Shown here piece by piece: positions 22,879 to 31,193 of a stretch of DNA of 44,050 nt. Each line of letters opens with the position of its first letter. Positions within the stretch are counted from its first letter, which is position 1. The translations under genes and the position numbers were made by a program. Source of the DNA: a virus; the IMG/VR virus record IMGVR_UViG_3300020215_000024, positions 1 through 44,050 of that record. One strand, written 5' to 3'. A model generated the notes under the pieces. It ran no database searches. It was given only the letters and a program-made list of their open reading frames with translations, and was not told where the DNA came from.

Positions 22879-23333
22879 TGAAGACGCCATCGAAGTCAAA
22901 TAACCAGTTTGGGATTGATGTGAGTTTCCCAGGGCTTTGCTCGTACTGTCACACGGAAGTTGCAAACTTTAATGGGAGCAGGGAAGTGTTACCGGGTGTG
23001 TTCCGTCCCATTATCACGACGCTAAAGGCCAACTATCGTGAGTCTATCTTCCAACTCAACGACGGAACGAAGATGGTTATCGCGCTATGCGAAGACTGCG
23101 ATGACGACATTGAGCCGAAGCACATGGCTGAACTCATGGAGTCGGAGATCAACGGGTGGCAGAAGGAAGTGGATGAGTTGCTTCCCGGATGGACAAACGA
23201 TCGAAAGCAATCCCATATGGAAGAGTGCGGGAAAAAGTTTATCAATAACAGGACTAATAAGCCGTGGACACTGGGCCAATTATCGAAGCTCACTACTCCT
23301 CGCAAGGACAAGTTAAAAGTGAGGACTAAATAA
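22875..23333 (+). CDS. Zinc-ribbon protein within the tail genes
   Basis: The 152-residue protein has CSYCHT near residue 17 and CEDCDD near residue 76, a predicted zinc ribbon, with a helical charged C-terminus. It overlaps neighbours by 4 bp and 1 bp. Zinc-ribbon proteins amid tail genes are unusual; it may be an assembly factor or a regulator carried by position. Confidence 0.6.
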   Translation: MMKTPSKSNNQFGIDVSFPGLCSYCHTEVANFNGSREVLPGVFRPIITTLKANYRESIFQLNDGTKMVIALCEDCDDDIEPKHMAELMESEINGWQKEVDELLPGWTNDRKQSHMEECGKKFINNRTNKPWTLGQLSKLTTPRKDKLKVRTK

Positions 23334-24115
23334 TGGCTCTGATTACAAGGGAATACACGTACTCTGCCGGGGCTGTCATCGTGGCGTCTCAGCACAATAC
23401 GAATGAGAACACGCTCTATAACGCGATTAATGGGAATTTGAACACCTCGAACCTGGCTAGCAATGCCGGGATCGTCGACACACAGCTTGCAACAATCAGC
23501 ACAGCGGGCAAGGTAAACGTTTCTGCGCTCACGGTCGGAAGTCAAGCAACGGGCGATTTAATCTACGCATCTTCAGCGTCAGCGTGGGCCAGACTTGGCG
23601 TTGGAACTTCTTCTCAAGTCTTGCTTGGCGGCACAACTCCTTCTTGGGGTACCGCCCCTGTCCCAGCTGGTGCAACTGTTCAAGTGGTCAATACTCAAAC
23701 AGGCGCATCAACAACGGGCACAACGACGATTCCGGATGATGACACGATCCCGCAGAACACGGAAGGCGATCAGTACATGACGCTTGCGATTACGCCGACC
23801 TCGGCAACAAACAAGCTGAAGATTGATGTTGTATTTATGGGTGAGTCAAGCACAGCGGCGGCTTTTACCGTTGCGCTGTTTCAGGATTCTACAGCAAACG
23901 CCCTTGCCGCTTCTTATGTTGATACAAATACAAATATCGCATTCGTAAACACATTCAGTCATTACATGACATCTGGAACTACTTCTGCGACGACTTTTAA
24001 AGTGAGAGCTGGTTCCGGCTCTGCGGGCACGACAACCTTTAACGGAAATCAAAGTAGCAGAAAGCTAGGCGGCGTCATGGCGTCCTCCATCACGATTACG
24101 GAGATTAAAGTTTGA
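23333..24115 (+). CDS. Tail fibre / receptor-binding candidate
   Basis: This 260-residue protein has an N-terminal part with YTYSAGAVIVASQHNTNENTLYN, a Ser/Gly/Thr stalk, and a C-terminal beta domain starting near IPDDDTIPQNTEGDQYMTLA (about 135 onward). I have seen such C-terminal domains in phage tail fibres and spikes. It is the only fibre of this size in the tail cluster, so it is the best host-recognition candidate, probably as a trimer. It is coupled to the acetyltransferase downstream. Confidence 0.65.
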   Translation: MALITREYTYSAGAVIVASQHNTNENTLYNAINGNLNTSNLASNAGIVDTQLATISTAGKVNVSALTVGSQATGDLIYASSASAWARLGVGTSSQVLLGGTTPSWGTAPVPAGATVQVVNTQTGASTTGTTTIPDDDTIPQNTEGDQYMTLAITPTSATNKLKIDVVFMGESSTAAAFTVALFQDSTANALAASYVDTNTNIAFVNTFSHYMTSGTTSATTFKVRAGSGSAGTTTFNGNQSSRKLGGVMASSITITEIKV

Positions 24116-24528
24116 GCATGATCGAGCAATTGATTGATATTTATCACCGGGAACACTGGCATGAGACACGGATGTCAGATGAAGAGACGCGCTATTACTA
24201 CGAGACGATGCTTAAGCGCGGCCAGATTCTCACATATGTCGAGAATGGCGAGATCCTGGGCGTGTGTGAGTATGCAAAGCTCAACTTAGCACAACTTGGC
24301 TACGTGATGATCTCGGACACAATCAATCCAGACATCCACGATGATAACGGCATGGTCATCTACATCACAAGCCTCTACGTTAAACCTGAGTGTCGCGGCA
24401 TCGGAATGGTTAGTTATTTCAAGAGCGAGTTAGAGAAACTTCATCCAGCAGTTAATTACTTCACGGGCGAAACGCAGGGCAAGAACCGGAAGGTTTGGCA
24501 TATTTATAAAAGGAGCGGGGTACGTTAA
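24112..24528 (+). CDS. GNAT acetyltransferase
   Basis: This 138-residue GCN5-type N-acetyltransferase shows the beta strand ITSLYVKPECRGIGMVSYFK, containing the RGIG acetyl-CoA loop, near residue 85. The TTG at 24112 overlaps the fibre stop as TTGA and has GGAG eight bases upstream, so I prefer it to the ATG at 24118. Adjacent tail genes suggest acetylation of virion protein or a host target. GNATs also occur as chaperone-like or anti-defence factors in phages. Confidence 0.65.
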   Translation: MSMIEQLIDIYHREHWHETRMSDEETRYYYETMLKRGQILTYVENGEILGVCEYAKLNLAQLGYVMISDTINPDIHDDNGMVIYITSLYVKPECRGIGMVSYFKSELEKLHPAVNYFTGETQGKNRKVWHIYKRSGVR

Positions 24529-25139
24529 TGGGAAAAACAAAAGACACTCAATCAAGTCAGCAGACAGCAAGTACGGCCTATACGCCGACGGCAGAGGAAA
24601 CGGAATTTAATAAGTTGCAGTTGGCTCAGGCCAAGGAATTTGATCCGATTCAAAGGGATCTGAATAAGAATGCCGGGAATTTGATTAATCAGTTGTTACT
24701 TGGAGAAGGGAATCTTCCGGGATTTCTCTCTAAGCTCCCAGGCGGCATTGATGAAAACGTGACGAACGATCTCGTGTCAAAGAGTTTGCGGGATGTGAAT
24801 GCGCAGTTAGCCGCGAGTGGCGCTGGAAGCTTTATGGAGTCCGGCGTTGCTCAGAGTGTCGGAGCGCGTACTGCGGGCGATATCCGTATGGGCGCAGAAC
24901 AGTTTAATATTGGGAACTTACTGAACTTGTTAAATCTCGCGGTGGGAGGACAGGCCCAAGTCCAGCAACCGACTCTCGCGACATCTAACATGCTGTCACA
25001 GAGACTCTCGGGACTCCGCAATGTTAGCCAGACCGGAACCATGAACGGAACATCCGTGAGGAAGTATGACTTCTTCACATCTCCATTCACACATCAGTAT
25101 ATGCAAAGCGTTAGTCAGGCCGTCGGAGGAGCTCGATAA
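24528..25139 (+). CDS. Internal/ejection protein (P22 gp7-like)
   Basis: The 203-residue protein is Gln/Ala/Asn/Leu-rich and helical, with a hydrophobic run (FNIGNLLNLLNLAVGGQAQ). It precedes two larger ejection-type genes, the order gp7-gp20-gp16 seen in P22-like phages. Such proteins leave the capsid first and help form a channel across the cell envelope. The assignment is from order and composition. Confidence 0.6.
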   Translation: MGKTKDTQSSQQTASTAYTPTAEETEFNKLQLAQAKEFDPIQRDLNKNAGNLINQLLLGEGNLPGFLSKLPGGIDENVTNDLVSKSLRDVNAQLAASGAGSFMESGVAQSVGARTAGDIRMGAEQFNIGNLLNLLNLAVGGQAQVQQPTLATSNMLSQRLSGLRNVSQTGTMNGTSVRKYDFFTSPFTHQYMQSVSQAVGGAR

Positions 25140-26389
25140 TGGCAAATGAAAATATGAGCACAAAGCCTAACATGAGCGTGAAGCAGACCGCGTCTCCGCA
25201 GGAACGCATGAAGGAGGCGGCGATTAAAGAAATGGAGAAGCAGACGAAGGCGCAGACGGCCGCACGGTTACAGCAAGGCCAGACCCCGGAGCAGATACTT
25301 CAAAGTTTATCTGGAGCGATTGAACCTCAGCAAGCTCCAGTGATGGATACGACAGGGCTAACACAGATGCTTGCACAGCTTGTCGCGCAGAAGACAGCTC
25401 CGGCGACGACCAGTGATAAGTTGCAGGCCGGGCTCACAATCTTAAGCGGCGGGATGATTCCGACACCCGGTTATGCTCGGATTCAGGATAAAAGGAAGAA
25501 TCCGTTGAGCGTGTCTGATATCACGGGGATCATGAATATTCAGAACAATATGAGTGAGGCCGCGCGCAGAAAAAAGGCTGATGCGAGACGTGCGCCTGGC
25601 GTTATAGCGCAAGGTCAGTCTGAAATCTTGAAATTTGGTCAACAACTCGCGCAAACAACTGGGGATTACTCACTCATTAACGCCATTATTGAGCAGAGCA
25701 AACAGTTGAATCCCGCGATGCAGAGTCAAGATCCGAATCAAGCGCCTGGGATTGAATCTGACCCAGCCTACGATCCCGCGTTTCGTCAGGAATACGTGAA
25801 GCAAGACATGGAGCGTACTTTCACGAACCGGAAAGAGCTAGATACCTACACAAGAAGCGTTGCTCCGGTCATGAAAGACCTGATGAAGTTCCAAGACATC
25901 GCCGAGCAATTACCGAATTACAAAAATGGAATCGTTAATCAGATGATTGCAAAGGGAGATGCTGTGGCAAAGGTCATCGCCGCAGATCCCGTTGCGGTTA
26001 GGTTTAACGCGGCCATTGATGCAGGGCTTGGAAATTTCGTTAAGTCAAACGGTGATTCAGGAACCCTGAGCAATCAAGACTTAGATCGTGTTAAGTCCGT
26101 GATTGGTAAAACTTCAATACCGTTTCTGGATAAGGTGCAGGTCTATAACGATATGGCTGAAAAGTATCTAACTCAGCTTGATACAAGAAAAGAACTCGCG
26201 AAAGATCCTAATTATGACAAAAGGTTCCCGCTGATAAAAGCTGGACGTGAGCGTTACATGAAAAACAAGGCGCTACTTGAAGCCTCTGGCCGCAAACAGG
26301 GTGGAGAAGAAGTTCCTTTCACAGAACGTCTTGCCGCGATATCGAAAGCCACAGGAGCAAAGATTACTTATTCAGAAGAGGGTGAATAA
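25139..26389 (+). CDS. Ejection/internal virion protein
   Basis: This 416-residue, Gln/Ala/Lys-rich helical protein has a long central coiled region and no catalytic motif I can see. It lies between a gp7-like gene and a very large protein, all overlapping by one base, as expected for the ejection protein set of podoviruses. It is probably packaged inside the capsid. Confidence 0.6.
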   Translation: MANENMSTKPNMSVKQTASPQERMKEAAIKEMEKQTKAQTAARLQQGQTPEQILQSLSGAIEPQQAPVMDTTGLTQMLAQLVAQKTAPATTSDKLQAGLTILSGGMIPTPGYARIQDKRKNPLSVSDITGIMNIQNNMSEAARRKKADARRAPGVIAQGQSEILKFGQQLAQTTGDYSLINAIIEQSKQLNPAMQSQDPNQAPGIESDPAYDPAFRQEYVKQDMERTFTNRKELDTYTRSVAPVMKDLMKFQDIAEQLPNYKNGIVNQMIAKGDAVAKVIAADPVAVRFNAAIDAGLGNFVKSNGDSGTLSNQDLDRVKSVIGKTSIPFLDKVQVYNDMAEKYLTQLDTRKELAKDPNYDKRFPLIKAGRERYMKNKALLEASGRKQGGEEVPFTERLAAISKATGAKITYSEEGE

Positions 26390-28599
26390 TGGGTAAGGCA
26401 ACAGTTGAGATTAAAGGAAAGACCGTAACGGTTGAGGGAACTCCAGAGCAGATTGAATCAGCAGTCAAGCAAATCACGGGATTTGAAGCTGAGAACGCAC
26501 CGAAGAAAAGTGCGGCTGAAAATATCGGCGGCGCGATTAAAGATGCGGGGACTGAAGTCATGCGCGGGTTTAGCCAGCAAGGCGCTGACATCATGGGGAA
26601 CCTGGATGCGGCGACGAAGATTGGGGAGAAGCTGACTGGTATCCCCAGATCTGGAACGTTTGGTGAAATGTCCGAGTCCTTACGCGCTGGAGCTGAGAAT
26701 ATTCCAGAGACGAACCTCGCGCCTCTCGATAAGCAAATGTATCAGACGGTCGGGCGTTTACCCGGAATGGCCGCTGAGTTTGCGGTATTAAATGAAGCCA
26801 CGATGGCGCTAAAAGTTCCAATGGTAATCAAAGCCGCGTTTGGGGATATTCCCGCAAGCGGACAGATGACGACTGCCGTCACGATGGGGATCCAGAGCGC
26901 GATTAATGAGTTTAGGCAATCAGAATCCTTCATCAAAGCAACGAATGCGGCTCAGTCTGGCGTCACGGCCACGCTTGGATTAGGCGTTGCGGCCGCCGCT
27001 GTCCCGAAAGCGATTGAGATCGGGAAGACGATGGGTAAGTCTGCGGCTAAGGCATTCCTTAAGGGCGTGACTGGTGATGAAAAGTTTGCGGAATCCTTCG
27101 TTCAGAATCCGTGGAAATTTAATCTGAATCCGTTTCAGAAGGTGTCGTCACTGAAGGATGTCGAGGCGGACAATCTCGCGAAGATCAAGGCTCTCGATGA
27201 TGAATATAAGATGAAGCTGAGTGATGTGAAGGTTCAGAATGCGGAGAAACGAGCCGCGCTTTCATCTGAACTTGATAAAGACTACTTCGCGATGCGTGAG
27301 AAGAACCGCGAGTTACAGGGTGCGTTATCAAGCAAAGGCAAGATGGATGTGGATAAGGTGTCTAAAGATGCCAAGATCTCATTTGACCGTACTGTGGACG
27401 GCGTACATACGGGCTTGCATGACAGCTTCAGTAATACGCTTACGAAGATTGATTTGCTTAAGGAAACATACGGCAAGAAAGTCGGCGCGGCAGTTGAGAA
27501 TGTCACGAATAAGGATCCGTTCTCGCGCATCAGTATGCACAAATATCTGACGAAGTATGCGGAGGTTGCTGAGAAGAATGGGTACAAGATCCAGCAAGGT
27601 CAAGTTGTCCCGGCGTTTGGTCAAGGAACAGCAGATGAAGCAACGGTTAAACTTCTTCAGCAAAACCTTGATGATATTAAAGCAGTTGTGAACCTTAGCG
27701 GTGTCCCGCTTGGATTCGCTCAGAAGAAAAAGGAACTCTGGCAGAAGATGGGTTACTCCGGCGAGTCTCCGGCCAATAACGTCCTGAAACAGTTAAGCGG
27801 CGCACTCAATCCTGTCAATATGGCAGATGATATCGTTGGGAATAATATCAAGGCAGAGATTGGGGCGCTCAAACAAGCTAACTCTGAATTTGCCACGATG
27901 CTTCCTAAGTATGAAGAGGCAATTAAAAACTTTACGCGCCTTGATGCAACAGGGAAGCCGATCGCAGACTTTCAGCGCGTTCTTAATGCGGTGCGCAACA
28001 ATGACAAGACGACGCTTAAGCAAATTGCAAAGGCGGACTCACTCCTCCCGCAAGAAGATCGCTTACTTCCCAAGGCAATGGATGCCGCAAAGCGTATCTC
28101 AAATGCTGAAACAATTCACAACGCTAATGTGAAGCTTGCGAAACGGAAGGCAACGGAACAATTGAGTGAGCTGAAGGTGAAGATCCGTGAGAAAGAATTT
28201 AAGATGCGGCAGGCCAATAAGGAGCGCAGGTTCAGTGAAGCTCAGCGTCTTAATCAGCAACTTAATAATATGAAAAACGTTGAGATGGCGAAGCTTGAGC
28301 AAACAACGGAACGCCTGAACTCTGAGATAGAATTTGCGAGACAGCAGAACCTGGCCCGTTCATTTACACCTCCGTCTGGAGCCCGGCGCACTATTCAGTT
28401 TGGCGCGGTAGCAAGCATGGCAGGCGGAGCCGTTGCGAATCCTGGGCTTGCGGCAATGGCTGGATTGGGAACGCTTGCGCTATCGCCGAAAGTCGCGGCG
28501 GCAACGGTGAAGGGCACTGCTAAGAATGCAAACGTTGCGGCTGATACGCTGAAAGCGCTTTCTCAGATGGTGAGTCAGCGTTTAGAGAAGATGTATTAA
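26389..28599 (+). CDS. Large ejection/internal virion protein
   Basis: This 736-residue protein ends the virion gene block. It has a charged coiled middle (about 250-620, with KVQNAEKRAALSSELDK) and two glycine-alanine membrane-like segments, one near residue 195 (TLGLGVAAAAV) and one near the C-terminus (MAGGAVANPGLAAMAGLGTL). Membrane segments fit a protein that spans the envelope to deliver DNA. No transglycosylase motif was found, unlike some podovirus ejection proteins. Confidence 0.65.
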   Translation: MGKATVEIKGKTVTVEGTPEQIESAVKQITGFEAENAPKKSAAENIGGAIKDAGTEVMRGFSQQGADIMGNLDAATKIGEKLTGIPRSGTFGEMSESLRAGAENIPETNLAPLDKQMYQTVGRLPGMAAEFAVLNEATMALKVPMVIKAAFGDIPASGQMTTAVTMGIQSAINEFRQSESFIKATNAAQSGVTATLGLGVAAAAVPKAIEIGKTMGKSAAKAFLKGVTGDEKFAESFVQNPWKFNLNPFQKVSSLKDVEADNLAKIKALDDEYKMKLSDVKVQNAEKRAALSSELDKDYFAMREKNRELQGALSSKGKMDVDKVSKDAKISFDRTVDGVHTGLHDSFSNTLTKIDLLKETYGKKVGAAVENVTNKDPFSRISMHKYLTKYAEVAEKNGYKIQQGQVVPAFGQGTADEATVKLLQQNLDDIKAVVNLSGVPLGFAQKKKELWQKMGYSGESPANNVLKQLSGALNPVNMADDIVGNNIKAEIGALKQANSEFATMLPKYEEAIKNFTRLDATGKPIADFQRVLNAVRNNDKTTLKQIAKADSLLPQEDRLLPKAMDAAKRISNAETIHNANVKLAKRKATEQLSELKVKIREKEFKMRQANKERRFSEAQRLNQQLNNMKNVEMAKLEQTTERLNSEIEFARQQNLARSFTPPSGARRTIQFGAVASMAGGAVANPGLAAMAGLGTLALSPKVAAATVKGTAKNANVAADTLKALSQMVSQRLEKMY

Positions 28600-28730
28600 G
28601 GCTTAAGCAGACGAGACTTTAACTTCTCGTGCGGAGTCCTGAGCAAGTGCTTGATTCCAAGAAACACGCACCCGGCAAGGATGGCTTTAAACACACTGTT
28701 ATTAAGTAACGCAATAAGGAAGTCTTCCAT
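28596..28730 (-). CDS. Small membrane protein antisense to the late arm (44 aa)
   Basis: A minus-strand ORF of 44 residues (MEDFLIALLNNSVFKAILAG...) has one membrane helix and a basic tail. Its stop overlaps the stop of the large ejection gene by four bases. A TTGACA-17-TAGGGT promoter ends eight bases before the ATG, so it could be an independent leaderless gene. Small membrane proteins here might be holin-like. The plus strand shows no competing gene in 28600-28770. Confidence 0.4.
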   Translation of the reverse strand: MEDFLIALLNNSVFKAILAGCVFLGIKHLLRTPHEKLKSRLLKP

Positions 28731-28738
28731 GAAGAGAT

Positions 28739-28767
28739 ACCCTAAATTGAACTCCTCACCTTGTCAA
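28739..28767 (-). promoter_or_regulatory. Candidate promoter of the antisense membrane gene
   Basis: On the minus strand TTGACA (28762-28767), 17-bp spacer, TAGGGT (28739-28744), eight bases before the ATG at 28730. The -10 box is a poor match, so support is moderate. Confidence 0.45.
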
Positions 28768-28778
28768 GCGATAAATGA

Positions 28779-28865
28779 ATGACGTGTATCCTGTGCGGAC
28801 ACTTCATCTACGGCGAGGGAAGGTATTGTAAAGACTGTGAGGTCTACGATAAAAACAAACGGTAA
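28779..28865 (+). CDS. Zinc-ribbon microprotein (28 aa)
   Basis: ATG at 28779 opens a 28-residue frame with CILCGH and CKDCEV pairs, enough for a lone zinc knuckle. It overlaps the GTG start of the metallophosphoesterase. Its size makes it uncertain. Confidence 0.4.
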   Translation: MTCILCGHFIYGEGRYCKDCEVYDKNKR

Positions 28866-29526
28866 TACGCTCGTTATCCCAGACATTCACTTTCCTTATC
28901 ATCATAGGCATTCCCTCGATTTCCTCCAAGACACCTACCGCAAGTGGCATTGTAAGCGCGTGATCTCAGTCGGCGACATGTTTGATATGCACAGGACAGG
29001 GCGGCATTTGCCGGAACCGGACTCCATGAGCATGAAGGAAGAGATCGAGATGGGGCGCGTAAATGTGAAGAGCCTCGGGAGCCTATTTCCCCGCATGGAC
29101 ATCTGCTACGGGAATCATGACCTCCGGGCATACAAGGCCGTGAAGGAAAAGGGAATTATAGCAGAGATGCTATATTCGCTCTCGGAACTATATCGGTGTC
29201 CACCTGGATGGAGATTTGATTATGAGTTCCGGCATGAGGGGGTGAGCTACTTTCACGGCGATGGGTACTCGGGTCAGAAGGGTGCGTTAGAAGCGGCCAT
29301 GAAGAGACGGGGATCGGTTGTGATCGGCCACCTGCACAGTTTTGGCGGCATTCATTACCATAATAATGGGCAAAATCAGATATTTGGGCTGAATGTCGGG
29401 TGCTTAATTGATGCGAGTCTCCCGGCCTTTAACTATGCCGCGACCGCGAAGGATAAGCCTACGCTTGGATGCGGAGTTGTGATTGAGGGTGGGCAGTCGG
29501 CTTACTTTGTGCCGATGGAAGTTTAA
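28837..29526 (+). CDS. Calcineurin-like metallophosphoesterase
   Basis: This 229-residue protein has all five metal-site motifs of the family in order: DIH (D16, H18), GDMFD (D47), GNHD (N92-H93-D94), H139 in YFHGD, and GHLH (H164, H166). It should hydrolyse phosphoesters such as nucleotides, nucleic acid ends or phosphorylated proteins with two metal ions. It is the last rightward gene and starts at GTG inside the end of the zinc microprotein. Its stop overlaps the converging acetyltransferase. Its substrate is unknown; phage members act in DNA/RNA metabolism or counter-defence. Confidence 0.85.
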   Translation: MRSTIKTNGNTLVIPDIHFPYHHRHSLDFLQDTYRKWHCKRVISVGDMFDMHRTGRHLPEPDSMSMKEEIEMGRVNVKSLGSLFPRMDICYGNHDLRAYKAVKEKGIIAEMLYSLSELYRCPPGWRFDYEFRHEGVSYFHGDGYSGQKGALEAAMKRRGSVVIGHLHSFGGIHYHNNGQNQIFGLNVGCLIDASLPAFNYAATAKDKPTLGCGVVIEGGQSAYFVPMEV

Positions 29527-29941
29527 ACACGAGCGTATCTTGCTCTCGCGTCTCAGCGAGTACGAACCCACACGCGAGCGCAATCTTAATTGAAGGCTGA
29601 TTGAAGGAGCGGATGAGGCAGACGAGAGGAGCGCGGCCCAGCTTAAGCGCCTCCTGTACCATTGTGCGGCCGTAACCTTTGCGGCGATGTTCCGGAGCCA
29701 CTGTCCAGGAGAGTTCATAGATGTCCTTCACCTTATCGAAGCGAACGGTTCCCACTGGCCCCTCCTCGTTTTCAGCTATATATAGGAAGCGTGAGGGGTT
29801 AGCAAGGGACGCCTCAAGCCACTGGGTATGATCCAGGAGCGGGACGAAGTTACTGTGGAACGAGTTCTGCCGCGTCACGGCATCATTGCGCCATAGGAAG
29901 AGGTTGGATAGGTCTGACAACTCTGCGGGCCGGAGTCTCAT
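29459..29941 (-). CDS. GNAT acetyltransferase (RimJ/RimL-like)
   Basis: This 160-residue protein starts MRLRPAELSDLSNLFLWRND and has SWTVAPEHRRKGYGRTMVQE, the strand and acetyl-CoA loop of the GNAT fold, at about 90-110. WRND with a later HTQW resembles RimL or PseH-type enzymes. I chose the ATG at 29941 because a TTGACA-17-TATTAT promoter ends seven bases upstream; the TTG at 29977 would lie inside the promoter. The 3' end overlaps the converging metallophosphoesterase by 68 bp. Confidence 0.7.
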   Translation of the reverse strand: MRLRPAELSDLSNLFLWRNDAVTRQNSFHSNFVPLLDHTQWLEASLANPSRFLYIAENEEGPVGTVRFDKVKDIYELSWTVAPEHRRKGYGRTMVQEALKLGRAPLVCLIRSFNQPSIKIALACGFVLAETREQDTLVFKLPSAQSKPTAHPQSQLRIQA

Positions 29942-29948
29942 GGCGGGG

Positions 29949-29977
29949 ATAATAGGGTTAGGAATCGCTCTTGTCAA
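29949..29977 (-). promoter_or_regulatory. Promoter of the GNAT gene (leaderless)
   Basis: On the minus strand TTGACA (29972-29977), 17-bp spacer, TATTAT (29949-29954), then seven bases and ATG. Transcription should start at the ATG. The -35 lies within the end of the upstream zinc-ribbon gene. Confidence 0.75.
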
Positions 29978-30110
29978 CTTGTTCCCAAGGGATCGTAAAC
30001 CAGAGCTGACTTGAGTCGCATTCAGGGCAGACTGGCACAGGCTTAATGCTCGGGTAGCTGAACTTGTGCGGGCAGTTGAGGCAGTAGTACTGTCGGAGGA
30101 TGAGTCTCAT
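29958..30110 (-). CDS. Zinc-ribbon microprotein (50 aa)
   Basis: The ATG overlaps the previous stop (ATGA). The product has CLNCPHKF and CPECDSSQLW, a clear lone zinc ribbon, and an acidic tail. It is the last gene before the GNAT gene, whose promoter lies within it. Confidence 0.65.
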   Translation of the reverse strand: MRLILRQYYCLNCPHKFSYPSIKPVPVCPECDSSQLWFTIPWEQVDKSDS

Positions 30111-30235
30111 GCGGACTCTGGAGAAATAATGATAATTCTAATCCTCTCATCAACCGCCTTGCGTTGCTCGGGAGTCATAAGATGATACAAGTTTATTGCG
30201 ATTTCTCTCCACTTTGATTCAGTAAGATCGTTCAT
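30107..30235 (-). CDS. Short hypothetical helical protein (42 aa)
   Basis: The product MNDLTESKWREIAINLYHLM... is helical and charged. It is linked by ATGA overlaps at both ends to neighbours. I do not recognise it. Confidence 0.6.
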   Translation of the reverse strand: MNDLTESKWREIAINLYHLMTPEQRKAVDERIRIIIISPESA

Positions 30236-30435
30236 TCCAGGGCCTTTAGGATGGAGTAGCGGCATGCGTAATGCCCTTGATCATACTCAAAATCTAAATC
30301 ATATTCACGCTCCGGCACCCTCTTCCTAAAGGCGGTGAGGATCTCCTCAATAACCCATTCATCTTTTTCTATGGTGAGCATAGTAAAATCGCAGCCTTGT
30401 AGAATCTTCACCAACTCTTCCCGCAACTCGCTCAT
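30232..30435 (-). CDS. Short hypothetical protein
   Basis: The 67-residue acidic helical protein begins MSELREELVKILQGCDFTML. It is coupled by ATGA to the genes before and after. No domain is recognised. Confidence 0.65.
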   Translation of the reverse strand: MSELREELVKILQGCDFTMLTIEKDEWVIEEILTAFRKRVPEREYDLDFEYDQGHYACRYSILKALE

Positions 30436-30725
30436 TCCCGCTCCTTCGGCTCAGGCTCCCACAGCACACAGCCAAACTTTTCTGCGGTTATGAACTCAGC
30501 GTGATAATGCGAACCGTCACAGACCGTTGCGCCATCATTAGTCTGCGGAGTTTCATAAAAACTTATCTTCCGATTCTTACATTGGCCCAGTTTAAAACCA
30601 ATATCAATTGGCCTAAAATCTTCATCGTGTGGATGGCTTACGTTATACCCCATACACTCGCCATCTTTAAGACACTCTTCATGCTCCTTGTTAACTACCC
30701 AGTGCTTGCAATTTATACAGTTCAC
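30432..30725 (-). CDS. Cysteine-rich hypothetical protein
   Basis: The 97-residue protein starts MNCINCKHWVVNKEHEECLK and has at least seven cysteines, the first pair CINC plus CGV and CKN segments, suggesting a metal-bound cluster. It belongs to a group of Cys-rich small phage proteins I cannot name. A GGAGAGCG site precedes the ATG. Confidence 0.65.
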   Translation of the reverse strand: MNCINCKHWVVNKEHEECLKDGECMGYNVSHPHDEDFRPIDIGFKLGQCKNRKISFYETPQTNDGATVCDGSHYHAEFITAEKFGCVLWEPEPKERE

Positions 30726-30750
30726 TCGCTCTCCTCCATTTGGGCGGGGA

Positions 30751-30855
30751 CTAGTTGATCATTAAAAATAGCGACATGGCTGTGAATGATCCACTAATGA
30801 ATCCGGCTAGCCACCAAATAAACTTTTCCTCGGTCTTCTTAACTATTACCTTCAT
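30751..30855 (-). CDS. Single-span membrane microprotein (34 aa)
   Basis: The ATG has GAGAGG and AAGGG upstream. The product has a basic N-terminus and one membrane helix (FIWWLAGFISGSFTAMSLFL). The function is unknown; it could be a small holin-type or membrane-remodelling peptide. Confidence 0.5.
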   Translation of the reverse strand: MKVIVKKTEEKFIWWLAGFISGSFTAMSLFLMIN

Positions 30856-30858
30856 CCC

Positions 30859-31035
30859 TTACCTCTCCGTGTGCGGGGTAACTGCTATATCACCACACCA
30901 ACAACACTTTTTTCTTGTTACAGTAAACATATACCTACCATGATTGCTCACAATACTTGGCGGTGGATCAACAGGCGTATATTCAAATTCATGCCAACAA
31001 TGCCGTTGCTCTTGAGGATTACTTTTACAGCTCAC
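30859..31035 (-). CDS. Zinc-binding-like protein (58 aa)
   Basis: The GTG start overlaps the previous stop as GTGA. The product has CKSNPQEQRHCWHEFEYTPV, then VDPPPSIVSN, and a CCWCGD pair near residue 44. The HEFEYTPV..PPP pattern and CxxC recall small phage proteins. Length and coupling support it. Confidence 0.6.
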   Translation of the reverse strand: MSCKSNPQEQRHCWHEFEYTPVDPPPSIVSNHGRYMFTVTRKKCCWCGDIAVTPHTER

Positions 31036-31193
31036 CGCCGCACCTTGCGCTTTTTCTTTGGCTTCTTAATTAGCCTAATTATAAACTCATAGTCTTTGCC
31101 AAGAGGAATATTTCCCGACCAAAAAGTAAATACATGATTCTGCGGGAAAGTATTTGTAAACCAACCTAAGCTCCAAACGTCAGTCTTAGCCAT
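31032..31193 (-). CDS. Short hypothetical protein
   Basis: I take the ATG at 31193 with GGGAGGGACGGG upstream; an ATG at 31217 would overlap the previous gene by 32 bp. The 53-residue product has an aromatic-rich centre (WSLGWFTNTFPQNHVFTFW) and a very basic C-terminus. Confidence 0.55.
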   Translation of the reverse strand: MAKTDVWSLGWFTNTFPQNHVFTFWSGNIPLGKDYEFIIRLIKKPKKKRKVRR

